From: Spartobacteria bacterium
GTDB taxonomy: Bacteria > Verrucomicrobiota > Verrucomicrobiia > Chthoniobacterales > UBA10450
Direction: 5' to 3'
DNA: 9,005 nucleotides
Assembly: GCA_021324035.1 (NCBI GenBank)
Contig: JAJPJU010000117.1
Location: 1-9,005, forward strand
Shown: positions 1-5,923 of the stretch, one piece after another
How the letters are laid out: every line of letters starts with the position of its first letter
How positions within the stretch are numbered: position 1 is the first letter of the stretch
Notes under the pieces: generated by a model
Databases searched by the model: none
The model's input: the letters and a program-made list of their open reading frames with translations, nothing else
Told to the model about the DNA's origin: nothing
Made by a program: the position numbers and the translations under genes

Positions 1-522
1 GGTGCTTTGTCCTGGATGGGCGTGATGGTTGGGGATCCGCTTTACCGGCCGTATTTAAATTGGATCCAAATCGACAGCGCGCCGGTAAAGCCGAGCGCAT
101 GGAAATTTTATCACGATTTCGCAGCGCGAAATTTCAGCAGCAACGCGGCGCAATATCGCGCGTCGGCCAGGCAAGCCGCTGCGCGCGCCCATGATTGCCC
201 GATGATCGAAGACCTTGGATTAATGGAAGCCGGAGATGGAAACCTGGCCTCGGCCACCAGTTTCTACGGACAGGCCCGGACCTGTTATTCAACTCGGGAC
301 GATCTCCTGCGGGTGATCATCGAAGAAGCGGACGCGTGGAATCATCTCAAGAAGCCAAAGCGGGGTTTGGATTTGTTGCGAACAGCTCTGCGAATCGCGG
401 GCGATGCGCCCGCCGCATCAGTCCTGCGTCAGGTCGAACAGCAATTGCGCGGTGTGCCGCCTCCGCTGCCGGGTGCGAGTCCACTGCCTTCGCCAACGCC
501 GAAGATACGAATCAAATTCTAG
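1..522 (+). CDS. TIGR03790-type protein, C-terminal part (5' end outside window)
   Basis: This is the 3' end of a gene that is open to the left edge. The reading frame runs through the first codons of the window without a stop and ends at TAG 520-522. The first visible residues include a tryptophan-rich stretch followed by VGDPLYRPYLNW. From memory, this matches the conserved C-terminal signature of the TIGR03790 family, an uncharacterised family found mainly in genomes that carry exosortase (PEP-CTERM-type sorting). About 145 residues follow the signature. The middle part is helical and alanine-rich, with spacing like a pair of tetratricopeptide helices (from about 'MIEDLGLMEAGDGNLASA' to 'GLDLLRTALRIAG'). 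The protein ends in a proline-rich tail (PPPLPG...PSPTP) and a basic IRIKF. No PEP-CTERM anchor is seen. It converges on lpxA with a 6-bp gap. Family assignment rests on a short stretch; the TPR reading is inference. Confidence 0.72.
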   Translation, partial: GALSWMGVMVGDPLYRPYLNWIQIDSAPVKPSAWKFYHDFAARNFSSNAAQYRASARQAAARAHDCPMIEDLGLMEAGDGNLASATSFYGQARTCYSTRDDLLRVIIEEADAWNHLKKPKRGLDLLRTALRIAGDAPAASVLRQVEQQLRGVPPPLPGASPLPSPTPKIRIKF

Positions 523-528
523 CGCGGC

Positions 529-1308
529 TCAACGAATAATACCGCGCTCGCTTGTTTGGATGAACTCGACGATCTCGCGGATTTCGTCGTTTTGGGGAAG
601 CTCCTTGCCGATCGCCTCTAACGCCTGCGCTGTATTATATTTAGAGCGATAAATCAGCCGGAACGCCTCCTTGATCGGTTTCACCCGGTCGGCCGTGAAA
701 TTCTTGCGTTCCAATCCCACCAGGTTTACGCCTCGGATCTCGGCCGGGTTTCCGTCGGCGATCATGAAAGGCGGAACGTCCTGCACGATTTTCGAACAGC
801 CGCCGGTGATGGCGAAGCGGCCAATCCGGCAAAATTGATGGACGGCGGTAAGTCCGCCCATCACTGCGTTATCGCCGACCTGAACGTGCCCAGCCAGCGT
901 ACCATTGTTTGAAAAGACAACTTCGTTCCCAACCGTGCAGTCGTGTCCGATATGGCTGTAGGCCAGAAAATTCCCGCGGCTGCCAATTTTCGTTTTTCCG
1001 TCGCTCTTGGTACTGCGGTTCACGGTGACGAATTCGCGAAATGTATTTTCATCGCCGATTTCCAGATAGGTTGGTTCGCCGCCGTATTTCAGGTCCTGGG
1101 TTTGCTGCCCGATTGAGCAGTAAGCGTAGAACTTGTTCCCGGCACCGGCCCGCATCGGCCCCTGCAAGGTGACGTGATGTTGCAGCCAGCAGTTTTCGCC
1201 AACGACAACGTCCGGACCGATAACGCAATATGGTCCGACCGTTGTTCCCGAGCCGATTTCCGATTTTGGATCGACCACCGCGGTCGGATGAATCCGCACG
1301 TCGCTCAT
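529..1308 (-). CDS. lpxA: UDP-N-acetylglucosamine acyltransferase LpxA
   Basis: Catalyses the first step of lipid A synthesis in the cytoplasm: transfer of a 3-hydroxyacyl chain from ACP to the 3-OH of UDP-GlcNAc. The 259 residues match the usual family length of about 260. The N-terminal two thirds is a left-handed beta helix of hexapeptide repeats, visible as [IV]G..[VT] every six residues (for example IGSGTTVGPYCVIGPDVVVG). The catalytic histidine lies in AYSHIGHDCTVG at H122, equivalent to E. coli H125. Further conserved landmarks are K74 in QDLKYGGEPT, H141 in LAGHVQVGD and H157 in GGLTAVHQF. The C-terminal helical domain starts after GVNLVGLERKNF. The ATG overlaps the TGA of lpxC-fabZ (ATGA, 4 bp), which suggests translational coupling; no Shine-Dalgarno motif is seen. 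The gene converges on the TIGR03790 gene. Confidence 0.96.
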   Translation of the reverse strand: MSDVRIHPTAVVDPKSEIGSGTTVGPYCVIGPDVVVGENCWLQHHVTLQGPMRAGAGNKFYAYCSIGQQTQDLKYGGEPTYLEIGDENTFREFVTVNRSTKSDGKTKIGSRGNFLAYSHIGHDCTVGNEVVFSNNGTLAGHVQVGDNAVMGGLTAVHQFCRIGRFAITGGCSKIVQDVPPFMIADGNPAEIRGVNLVGLERKNFTADRVKPIKEAFRLIYRSKYNTAQALEAIGKELPQNDEIREIVEFIQTSERGIIR

Positions 1309-2633
1309 TTATCGAGAAACGTGAACATCAATTCGCCTTCCGACACGATCGCGTCGTTCACCACGCAATGACATTTCGCTTTGGCCAATCTTTCGCCGCG
1401 GGCTTTGGTCAGCTCGGCATGAATGAAAATTGTATCGCCCGGCACGACGGGTTTGCGAAATTTTACGCCATCAGCGCTCATGAAATAACCGATACGGCTG
1501 CTGGTTTTCGCGAGCTTGAACAGCAACAGGCTGGCGACCTGCGCCATCGCTTCCACCTGCATCACTCCGGGCATTACCGGATGGCCGGGAAAATGTCCCT
1601 GGAAAAACGGTTCGTTGATCGTGACGGATTTCACTCCGACGCACTTCGTACCGCCTTCATCGAAACTGATAATCCGATCCACCATCAAAAACGGGTAACG
1701 ATGCGGCAGAATCTGAATGATCTCGTCGCTGTCGAGTCCGCCGTTGCCTTTGGGCACTACTCGCGGAACAGCCAGGGATTGGCGACGCGACACTTCCTTT
1801 GAAATCGCTCGCGTCAGTTCGGCGTTGGCCGCGTGTCCGGGCTTGACCGCGATCAAATGACCGCGAATCCGGCAACCAGCCAGCGCGAAATCGCCGATGA
1901 TATCGAGAATTTTGTGGCGCACGAATTCGTCGGGAAACCGCAACGGTTCTTTGCTTAACACCGCGTCGCCCCGCACAACGACCGCGTTTTCCAAACTGCC
2001 GCCTTTGATCAAATTTTTTTCCATCAACGGCTCGACATCTTCGTAATAAACAAATGTGCGGGCCGGCGCGATTTCGCGCTCGAAAATTTCCGGTCCCACG
2101 TCAATCGACATAAATTGGGTAAAACGATTGTTAGGTCCGGCTTGAGTGCAGGAAATTCGAAAGCCGCTGTCGTTCGGCAACAAAATCAGCAGCGCTCCGT
2201 TCTTTGTTTCGACGTGCATCGGTTCACGAACGTGAAAGAATTTCCGAGGCGCTTCCTGAGGCGCGATACCGGCGCGCTTGATCACCTCGACGTAAGGTTT
2301 GGCGCTGCCATCGCCGATTGGCGGTTCGTTCGCGTCCATCTCCACGATCGCGTTGTCGACCCCCATGGCGGACAAGGCCGACAAGACGTGCTCGACTGTG
2401 TGCACGCGTATCGAGCCCTCGCCGATGGTTGTAGCGCGCTCGACCATTTTCAGGTTCTCGATCCTGGCGTCGATGGTCGGCTCGTCGGTAAGATCCTTGC
2501 GCTTAAACTTGATTCCGTGATCCGCCGGCGCCGGATGGAGCTTCAACGAAACTTTTTCGCCGGTATGCAGCGAGGTCCCGCTGAAACCGGCGGTCTTGGC
2601 GAGGGTATGTTGAACTTCAGGCGCGGAAGCCAT
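1305..2633 (-). CDS. lpxC-fabZ: Bifunctional LpxC-FabZ: UDP-3-O-acyl-GlcNAc deacetylase / 3-hydroxyacyl-ACP dehydratase
   Basis: A natural fusion of 442 residues. Residues about 8-290 are LpxC, the zinc-dependent deacetylase that commits UDP-GlcNAc to lipid A. The catalytic Glu and first zinc ligand are in VHTVEHVLSAL (E81, H82), the other zinc ligands in RHKILDIIGD (H240, D244), and the conserved histidine in KPGHAAN (H267). Residues about 302-442 are FabZ, the dehydratase of fatty-acid elongation: DEIIQILPHRYPFLMVDR, then GHFPGHPVMPGVMQVEAMAQ with catalytic H347 and E361, exactly 14 residues apart as in other FabZ proteins. The join has only about 12 linker residues. Such fusions are known in Bacteroidota and in the Verrucomicrobia/Chlamydiae neighbourhood. 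The two activities compete for 3-hydroxyacyl-ACP, so joining them and coupling to lpxA fits balanced membrane synthesis. The ATG at 2633 gives the standard N-terminus; no clear ribosome binding site is seen. Confidence 0.97.
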   Translation of the reverse strand: MASAPEVQHTLAKTAGFSGTSLHTGEKVSLKLHPAPADHGIKFKRKDLTDEPTIDARIENLKMVERATTIGEGSIRVHTVEHVLSALSAMGVDNAIVEMDANEPPIGDGSAKPYVEVIKRAGIAPQEAPRKFFHVREPMHVETKNGALLILLPNDSGFRISCTQAGPNNRFTQFMSIDVGPEIFEREIAPARTFVYYEDVEPLMEKNLIKGGSLENAVVVRGDAVLSKEPLRFPDEFVRHKILDIIGDFALAGCRIRGHLIAVKPGHAANAELTRAISKEVSRRQSLAVPRVVPKGNGGLDSDEIIQILPHRYPFLMVDRIISFDEGGTKCVGVKSVTINEPFFQGHFPGHPVMPGVMQVEAMAQVASLLLFKLAKTSSRIGYFMSADGVKFRKPVVPGDTIFIHAELTKARGERLAKAKCHCVVNDAIVSEGELMFTFLDK

Positions 2634-2672
2634 GGCGGCTAACTAAACAAAGATATCGCGCGATTGCCAGCA

Positions 2673-2725
2673 GGTAGCGGCGGCTCAGCGAGCCGCCATG
2701 GCGATTGAAGTCAATCGCCGCTGCC
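2673..2725. repeat. Nested palindromic repeat between secreted-protein gene and lpxC-fabZ
   Basis: Two perfect hairpins lie side by side. The first has 8-bp arms at 2679-2686 and 2690-2697 (GGCGGCTC, loop AGC, GAGCCGCC). The second has 9-bp arms at 2700-2708 and 2711-2719 (GGCGATTGA, 2-nt loop). The whole unit can also close on itself: 2673-2682 pairs with 2716-2725 over 10 positions, one of them a G-T wobble, so the structures are mutually exclusive. The unit ends in the stop codon of the upstream gene. It shares the GGCGGCTC core with the element inside prmA. There is no run of T after the hairpin on the minus strand, so a classical terminator is not supported, although an mRNA hairpin in front of lpxC-fabZ is likely. 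Confidence 0.8.
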
Positions 2726-3468
2726 TATTTCAGCTGAAAAAACCCGCAATCGAATGCCATCATCTTGTCGATGTTCGAGACTCGAAGATGTTCGACCTCG
2801 CTTCCGGCCTCGGCCCAAACGTCGGCTGCTTTTTCGCCGTTCTTTTCGATCGTTGTTCGCGTCAGATTTAGAGCGTCATTGATTGTTGCCAGCGGTAGAC
2901 CATCGGTCGTTTTCAAAAAGCTTCCCTTCGTGTCCGATCCTATCCCAATTTCCATGGTCGCCCGGGTGTCGGTGACAAGTGGATTGGTTATCAGTTTTAC
3001 CGAGATCCTGTCGGTCGCTCCTTCCGGCACTGATGCAACTTTTCCAAGATCGTCGATTTTTAGTTTGCCAATCAGATAGCCGCGGGCGCGATATTTGCCG
3101 GCCGGCAAATCCTCGCCGCCGTCGTTTTTACCGTCCCAAGTGGTGCTGAGTGAGTTTTCCTCGACGGTAAAGCTGTCGATCTTCGCTTCGCGGTGAAGCA
3201 CGCGGACAAGTTTGTCGTTCGAGTCCCAAATCCCGAGACTGATCGTGCCGTCCATCGGTGGCGGAACGAATCGAAGCGGAATACTGCGCGCGGCTGCGGT
3301 GGCCGTTGCTGTTGGAGTTGGCGAAGGTGACAAAATGTCATTTGGCGAGGGCGTGGAAATCACTGAACTCGACTCAGTGGGAGACGACGGGGGAGCAGTA
3401 GTTTCCTGCGCGAGCGAGGCAGCCACCCAAAGCCCGAATAAAAAAGTTAGTGCAGATAATTTTGTCAT
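2725..3468 (-). CDS. Secreted protein with FlgD-like Ig domain, function unknown
   Basis: A protein of 247 residues with a signal peptide: a short MTK n-region, a hydrophobic stretch to about residue 19 and a likely cut after ASLA at residue 20. Residues about 22-62 are low-complexity Ser/Thr/Pro/Ala, probably a flexible linker. Residues about 63-132 match the FlgD-type immunoglobulin fold pattern: IPLRFVPP..., GIWDSNDKLVRVLH, then TTWDGKNDGGEDLPAGKY, the W-D-G-x-N-D-x-G-x-x-x-P-x-G-x-Y signature. The rest (about 146-247) is not recognised; it ends near a lone cysteine in FDCGFFQLK. The likely site is periplasm or cell exterior. The only possible canonical start is the ATG at 3468, which lies inside the left inverted repeat of the 3463-3558 element. 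An upstream in-frame TAA is at 3502-3504 and no ribosome binding site is visible. Domain call fairly sure; role unknown. Confidence 0.82.
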   Translation of the reverse strand: MTKLSALTFLFGLWVAASLAQETTAPPSSPTESSSVISTPSPNDILSPSPTPTATATAAARSIPLRFVPPPMDGTISLGIWDSNDKLVRVLHREAKIDSFTVEENSLSTTWDGKNDGGEDLPAGKYRARGYLIGKLKIDDLGKVASVPEGATDRISVKLITNPLVTDTRATMEIGIGSDTKGSFLKTTDGLPLATINDALNLTRTTIEKNGEKAADVWAEAGSEVEHLRVSNIDKMMAFDCGFFQLK

Positions 3469-3558
3469 GTCGAGCGGAGTCGAGACATCTCTAGATATTT
3501 CTTAGCAAAGCAAGGCCAGACGATATCGGGAGATTCCTCGACTTCGCTCGCAATGACA
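3463..3558. repeat. 96-bp element with 29-bp terminal inverted repeats (MITE-like)
   Basis: The left arm 3463-3491 and the reverse complement of the right arm 3530-3558 agree at 24 of 29 positions. Both begin TGTCAT and share CGAGCG-AGTCGAG and ATCTC. Between them is a 38-bp AT-richer centre. No coding sequence fits inside. The element fills the spacer between the GH57 gene and the secreted-protein gene and overlaps the first two codons of the latter. Similar 'GTCATTGCGAGCGAAG' palindromes occur as dispersed intergenic repeats in many bacterial genomes (recalled, not searched). It could form a long mRNA hairpin between the two genes. No convincing target-site duplication is seen. Confidence 0.85.
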
Positions 3559-3564
3559 AGTAGC

Positions 3565-5193
3565 TCAGGCGTAATGTCGCCAATTGACCTTCGGGAAAAG
3601 ATTGTCGCGCCATTCGCAGTCTGCGAGAAAATTCTCATCGATTTTATCTTCAGCTAACTGGTCGTAAATCGCGTTGAAGCGCGCGAGATGATCATGGGTT
3701 CGTTTGCTGGCGTATTCGCGCGCTGTGCCCGTCCGCATGAGAAATGGCCAATCACTCGATTGGGCGAGTAAAAGCTCGCGGGCCATTTGTTTGAGAACGC
3801 GATCAGTCGCGGCATCGGCATCTTGCCGTTGGTCCGAGCCGGACTGATGTTTCATTGGTTGGAAGCCGATGCCACGATGCCTTTTTGCGAGCTCGTGCAT
3901 TCGTCGCGCCGCAACCTGGAGATGCGGATAAATCCAGGAATTGTTTTTGTCGATCCAAACTTCGAAATACCCATTTTCGCCCCAACTTGATTCAGCCGGT
4001 TGAATTGTCTGCTGGGTCGGATTGGCCCCCAGATATTCAGACGGTGTGGTCAGGCGAAAGTTATCTTTCCCGGATGCGGCGTTGTTGCGAATCAGCATTT
4101 CGAGAAAGTGAGGTCCCTCGAACCACCAGTGACCGAATAATTCCGCATCGAACGGGGTCACGATGATGGGATCAAACTTGCAGCCTGCAAGTTTGCCAAA
4201 CTGCATGCGGCGCTGTTGAACAAAGTCAGCAGCATGAGATTCGGCCGCCTTTTCGGCTGCCACGCGATCGTAAATCTCCTTGTTCGTTTTTCGCCCGGTG
4301 ATTCGATGATATTTCAATCCGGAGAATTTGCGGACACCGCGGGCCACCGGACCGAGATGTTCGAGGGGCAGATCAAATCCGGCATCACGGTAAAATTCAC
4401 GATAGGCTGGATGACCTGGATAACCTTCTTCAGCGCTCCAGACTTGCCGGCTCGAATCGCGGTCCCGCGCGAACGCTGCCGGACCGGCCGGCGTGTAACA
4501 CGGCGCGTAAATCGCCCGTTGCGGTTGAGGATTTCCCAAAAGCAGTCCGTGGGCATCGAGAACAAACCAGCGAACGTTCGTCTCCTGTAAAATTGGATTG
4601 AGCGCCGGAGCATATGCGCATTCAGGCAGCCAAAATCCGGACGGCGCAGCTCCGAAAACCTCGGCGAAGGAATCGAGGCCGATCAGGACCTGGGCGCGGG
4701 CGGCCTCATGGGATTGTTGTTGAATCAGCGGCAGCAAACCGTGAGTGGCCGCTGACCCGATAATTTCGAGCGCGCCGCTGTCTCGCAACTGTCGAAATGC
4801 TTCGAGCAACTCGCATTTCCATTCATCAACAAAGAAGCGACGGGTTTCTGTGAAGAGCTCGCAATAAAATTGAGAAAGTCTGGCGAGCTCAGGCTGGCTT
4901 TTGTTCCGCTGCTGTTCCCGCGCCGCGAGGTCGATCAACAATTCAAGATGCCGAATGTATCGTTCGCGGAGAAGCTGGTCCTGCAACATCGCGCATAGGG
5001 TCGGCGTAAACGACATTGTGAGTTTGAACGCCACATCGTCGTTCACCAGCCGCTGCATCATTTGCAGCAGGGGAATGTAAGTCTCGGTGATCGCCTCGAA
5101 GAGCCAGTCTTCTTCGAGAAAATGTTCGTGTTCCGGATGTCGGACGAATGGCAGGTGCGCGTGAAGAACCAGCGCGAGATTACCCTGGCTCAT
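3565..5193 (-). CDS. GH57 1,4-alpha-glucan branching enzyme (DUF1957 type)
   Basis: Predicted to cut alpha-1,4-glucan and re-attach the piece through an alpha-1,6 bond, making branch points in glycogen in the cytoplasm. It has 542 residues against roughly 520-540 in the family. GH57 landmarks in order are LHAHLPFVRHPEHE at the N-terminus, GFWLPECAYAP with the predicted nucleophile E191, SSRQVWSAEEGYPG (residues 247-260, typical of the branching-enzyme branch of GH57), VTPFDAELFGHWWFEG with the predicted acid/base D349, and SSWGENGYFEVW plus LLLAQSSDWPFLM in the C-terminal helical domain. Residues 441-461 are encoded entirely by a palindromic repeat (3811-3873), in a loop that varies in length in this family. 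The ATG at 5193 is 9 bp after the eda stop, so the two genes are probably co-transcribed. An alpha-amylase-like specificity cannot be ruled out from sequence alone. Confidence 0.92.
   Translation of the reverse strand: MSQGNLALVLHAHLPFVRHPEHEHFLEEDWLFEAITETYIPLLQMMQRLVNDDVAFKLTMSFTPTLCAMLQDQLLRERYIRHLELLIDLAAREQQRNKSQPELARLSQFYCELFTETRRFFVDEWKCELLEAFRQLRDSGALEIIGSAATHGLLPLIQQQSHEAARAQVLIGLDSFAEVFGAAPSGFWLPECAYAPALNPILQETNVRWFVLDAHGLLLGNPQPQRAIYAPCYTPAGPAAFARDRDSSRQVWSAEEGYPGHPAYREFYRDAGFDLPLEHLGPVARGVRKFSGLKYHRITGRKTNKEIYDRVAAEKAAESHAADFVQQRRMQFGKLAGCKFDPIIVTPFDAELFGHWWFEGPHFLEMLIRNNAASGKDNFRLTTPSEYLGANPTQQTIQPAESSWGENGYFEVWIDKNNSWIYPHLQVAARRMHELAKRHRGIGFQPMKHQSGSDQRQDADAATDRVLKQMARELLLAQSSDWPFLMRTGTAREYASKRTHDHLARFNAIYDQLAEDKIDENFLADCEWRDNLFPKVNWRHYA
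3811..3873. repeat. 63-bp palindromic repeat inside the GH57 coding region, read in frame
   Basis: The outer arms are perfect 9-bp inverted repeats, GGCATCGGC at 3811-3819 and GCCGATGCC at 3865-3873. An inner 5-bp hairpin (GTCCG, loop AGC, CGGAC) sits near the centre at 3832-3844. The element is exactly 21 codons and codes for residues G441 to A461 (GIGFQP...RQDADA) without a stop. The residue composition is unlike the rest of the helical domain. The flanking residues resume an ordinary family sequence (TDRVLKQMARELLLAQ). The motif pair GIGFQP / RQDADA is familiar as a translated repeat in Verrucomicrobia and Planctomycetes proteins; this is recall and not a search result. Confidence 0.78.
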
Positions 5194-5202
5194 CGCGCAC
5201 AG

Positions 5203-5859
5203 TTATCGAGTGGCACGCACCGCCTCGATGAAGTCGCGCGCTCGTTTTGTTAATTCAACCCAGTTGCTGCCTTCAATTAGGGCCGGATCGAAGACGCTCC
5301 CAACCGCGCCAACCGCGACCGCACCGGCGCGAAACCATTCCGCGACATTCGATGCATCGACGCCGCTCGTCGGCATGATTGGAATTTGCGGCAGCGGGCC
5401 GCGCACCGCTCTCAAATATTCCGGGCCGAATTTCACTGCCGGAAAGATTTTAACGATGTCAGCGCCTAACGAGTAAGCCGTGTAAATTTCCGTCGGTGTG
5501 TAGGCGCCGGGAATGACTGCGACCTGGAGTTCGTGCGCGGCATCGATCACTTCCGGGAGAACGCACGGGCTGACCAGAAATCTGGCTCCGGCTTCCACCG
5601 CTTCGTGAACCTGATTGCGGGTCAAAATAGTTCCCGCTCCGATAAGTAGATCGTCGCTTGTGGCCGCAAGTTTCTCGATCGCCCCGGCCGCGTCAGCGAA
5701 GCTAAACGTAATTTCGACTGCGCGAAATCCGCCCTCAACAGCAGCGCGCGCGGCGCCGAGAGCGCGAGCGATTGAATCGGTCCGAATAACGGCGACCGCG
5801 CGTTCCGTTTTAATCCGCGCTACGACTTCTGCTTTAGCGGCTGAAATCTGCGTGTGCAC
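5203..5859 (-). CDS. eda: KDPG/KHG aldolase
   Basis: Class I aldolase that splits 2-keto-3-deoxy-6-phosphogluconate to pyruvate and glyceraldehyde 3-phosphate (Entner-Doudoroff pathway), and often 4-hydroxy-2-oxoglutarate. The 218 residues fit the family. The (beta/alpha)8 barrel shows GFRAVEITF with E49, IGAGTIL with T77, ARFLVSPC, VIPGAYTPTEI and the Schiff-base lysine K137 in DIVKIFPA. The phosphate/pyruvate loop reads MPTSGV (162-167), where most members have PTGG, so one glycine is replaced by serine. The start is GTG at 5859, directly preceded in frame by TGA at 5860-5862, so no longer form is possible. A Shine-Dalgarno-like AGAGGA lies 9 nt upstream. No edd (phosphogluconate dehydratase) gene is in the window, so the source of KDPG cannot be judged. 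Other 2-keto-3-deoxy-sugar phosphate substrates are possible. Confidence 0.93.
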   Translation of the reverse strand: MHTQISAAKAEVVARIKTERAVAVIRTDSIARALGAARAAVEGGFRAVEITFSFADAAGAIEKLAATSDDLLIGAGTILTRNQVHEAVEAGARFLVSPCVLPEVIDAAHELQVAVIPGAYTPTEIYTAYSLGADIVKIFPAVKFGPEYLRAVRGPLPQIPIMPTSGVDASNVAEWFRAGAVAVGAVGSVFDPALIEGSNWVELTKRARDFIEAVRATR

Positions 5860-5868
5860 TCACAAGGG

Positions 5869-5874
5869 TCCTCT
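5869..5874 (-). promoter_or_regulatory. Ribosome binding site of eda
   Basis: On the minus strand AGAGGA ends 9 nt before the GTG start at 5859. It is the only clear Shine-Dalgarno-like motif in the window; the other starts lack one. It supports the GTG start of eda. Confidence 0.55.
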
Positions 5875-5891
5875 GAAGCGAACCGCCGAAA

Positions 5892-5923
5892 TCGCTAATT
5901 CACTAAATCGTTAAATGATCAAA
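5892..5923. repeat. Degenerate 8-bp tandem repeat between the aminotransferase gene and eda
   Basis: Four consecutive octamers on the plus strand, TCGCTAAT, TCACTAAA, TCGTTAAA and TGATCAAA, differ from each other at a few positions; the last runs over the stop codon of the aminotransferase gene. The run is AT-rich in a GC-rich neighbourhood. It could be a decayed short repeat, a protein-binding array or chance; no promoter boxes could be assigned with confidence. Confidence 0.4.

Noticed and set aside
523..528. Bidirectional terminator between the convergent TIGR03790 gene and lpxA
   Set aside because: Only 6 bp separate the stops and no inverted repeat was found there.
1230..1802. Plus-strand frame of 190 codons opposite lpxC-fabZ and the lpxA start
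   Set aside because: Antisense shadow of the FabZ domain; the product shows no recognisable motif.
2115..2642. Plus-strand frame of 175 codons opposite the LpxC domain
   Set aside because: Antisense shadow; the minus strand carries all LpxC active-site motifs.
2673..2725. Rho-independent terminator before lpxC-fabZ
   Set aside because: The stems are strong but no T-run follows on the minus strand, and the unit resembles a dispersed repeat.
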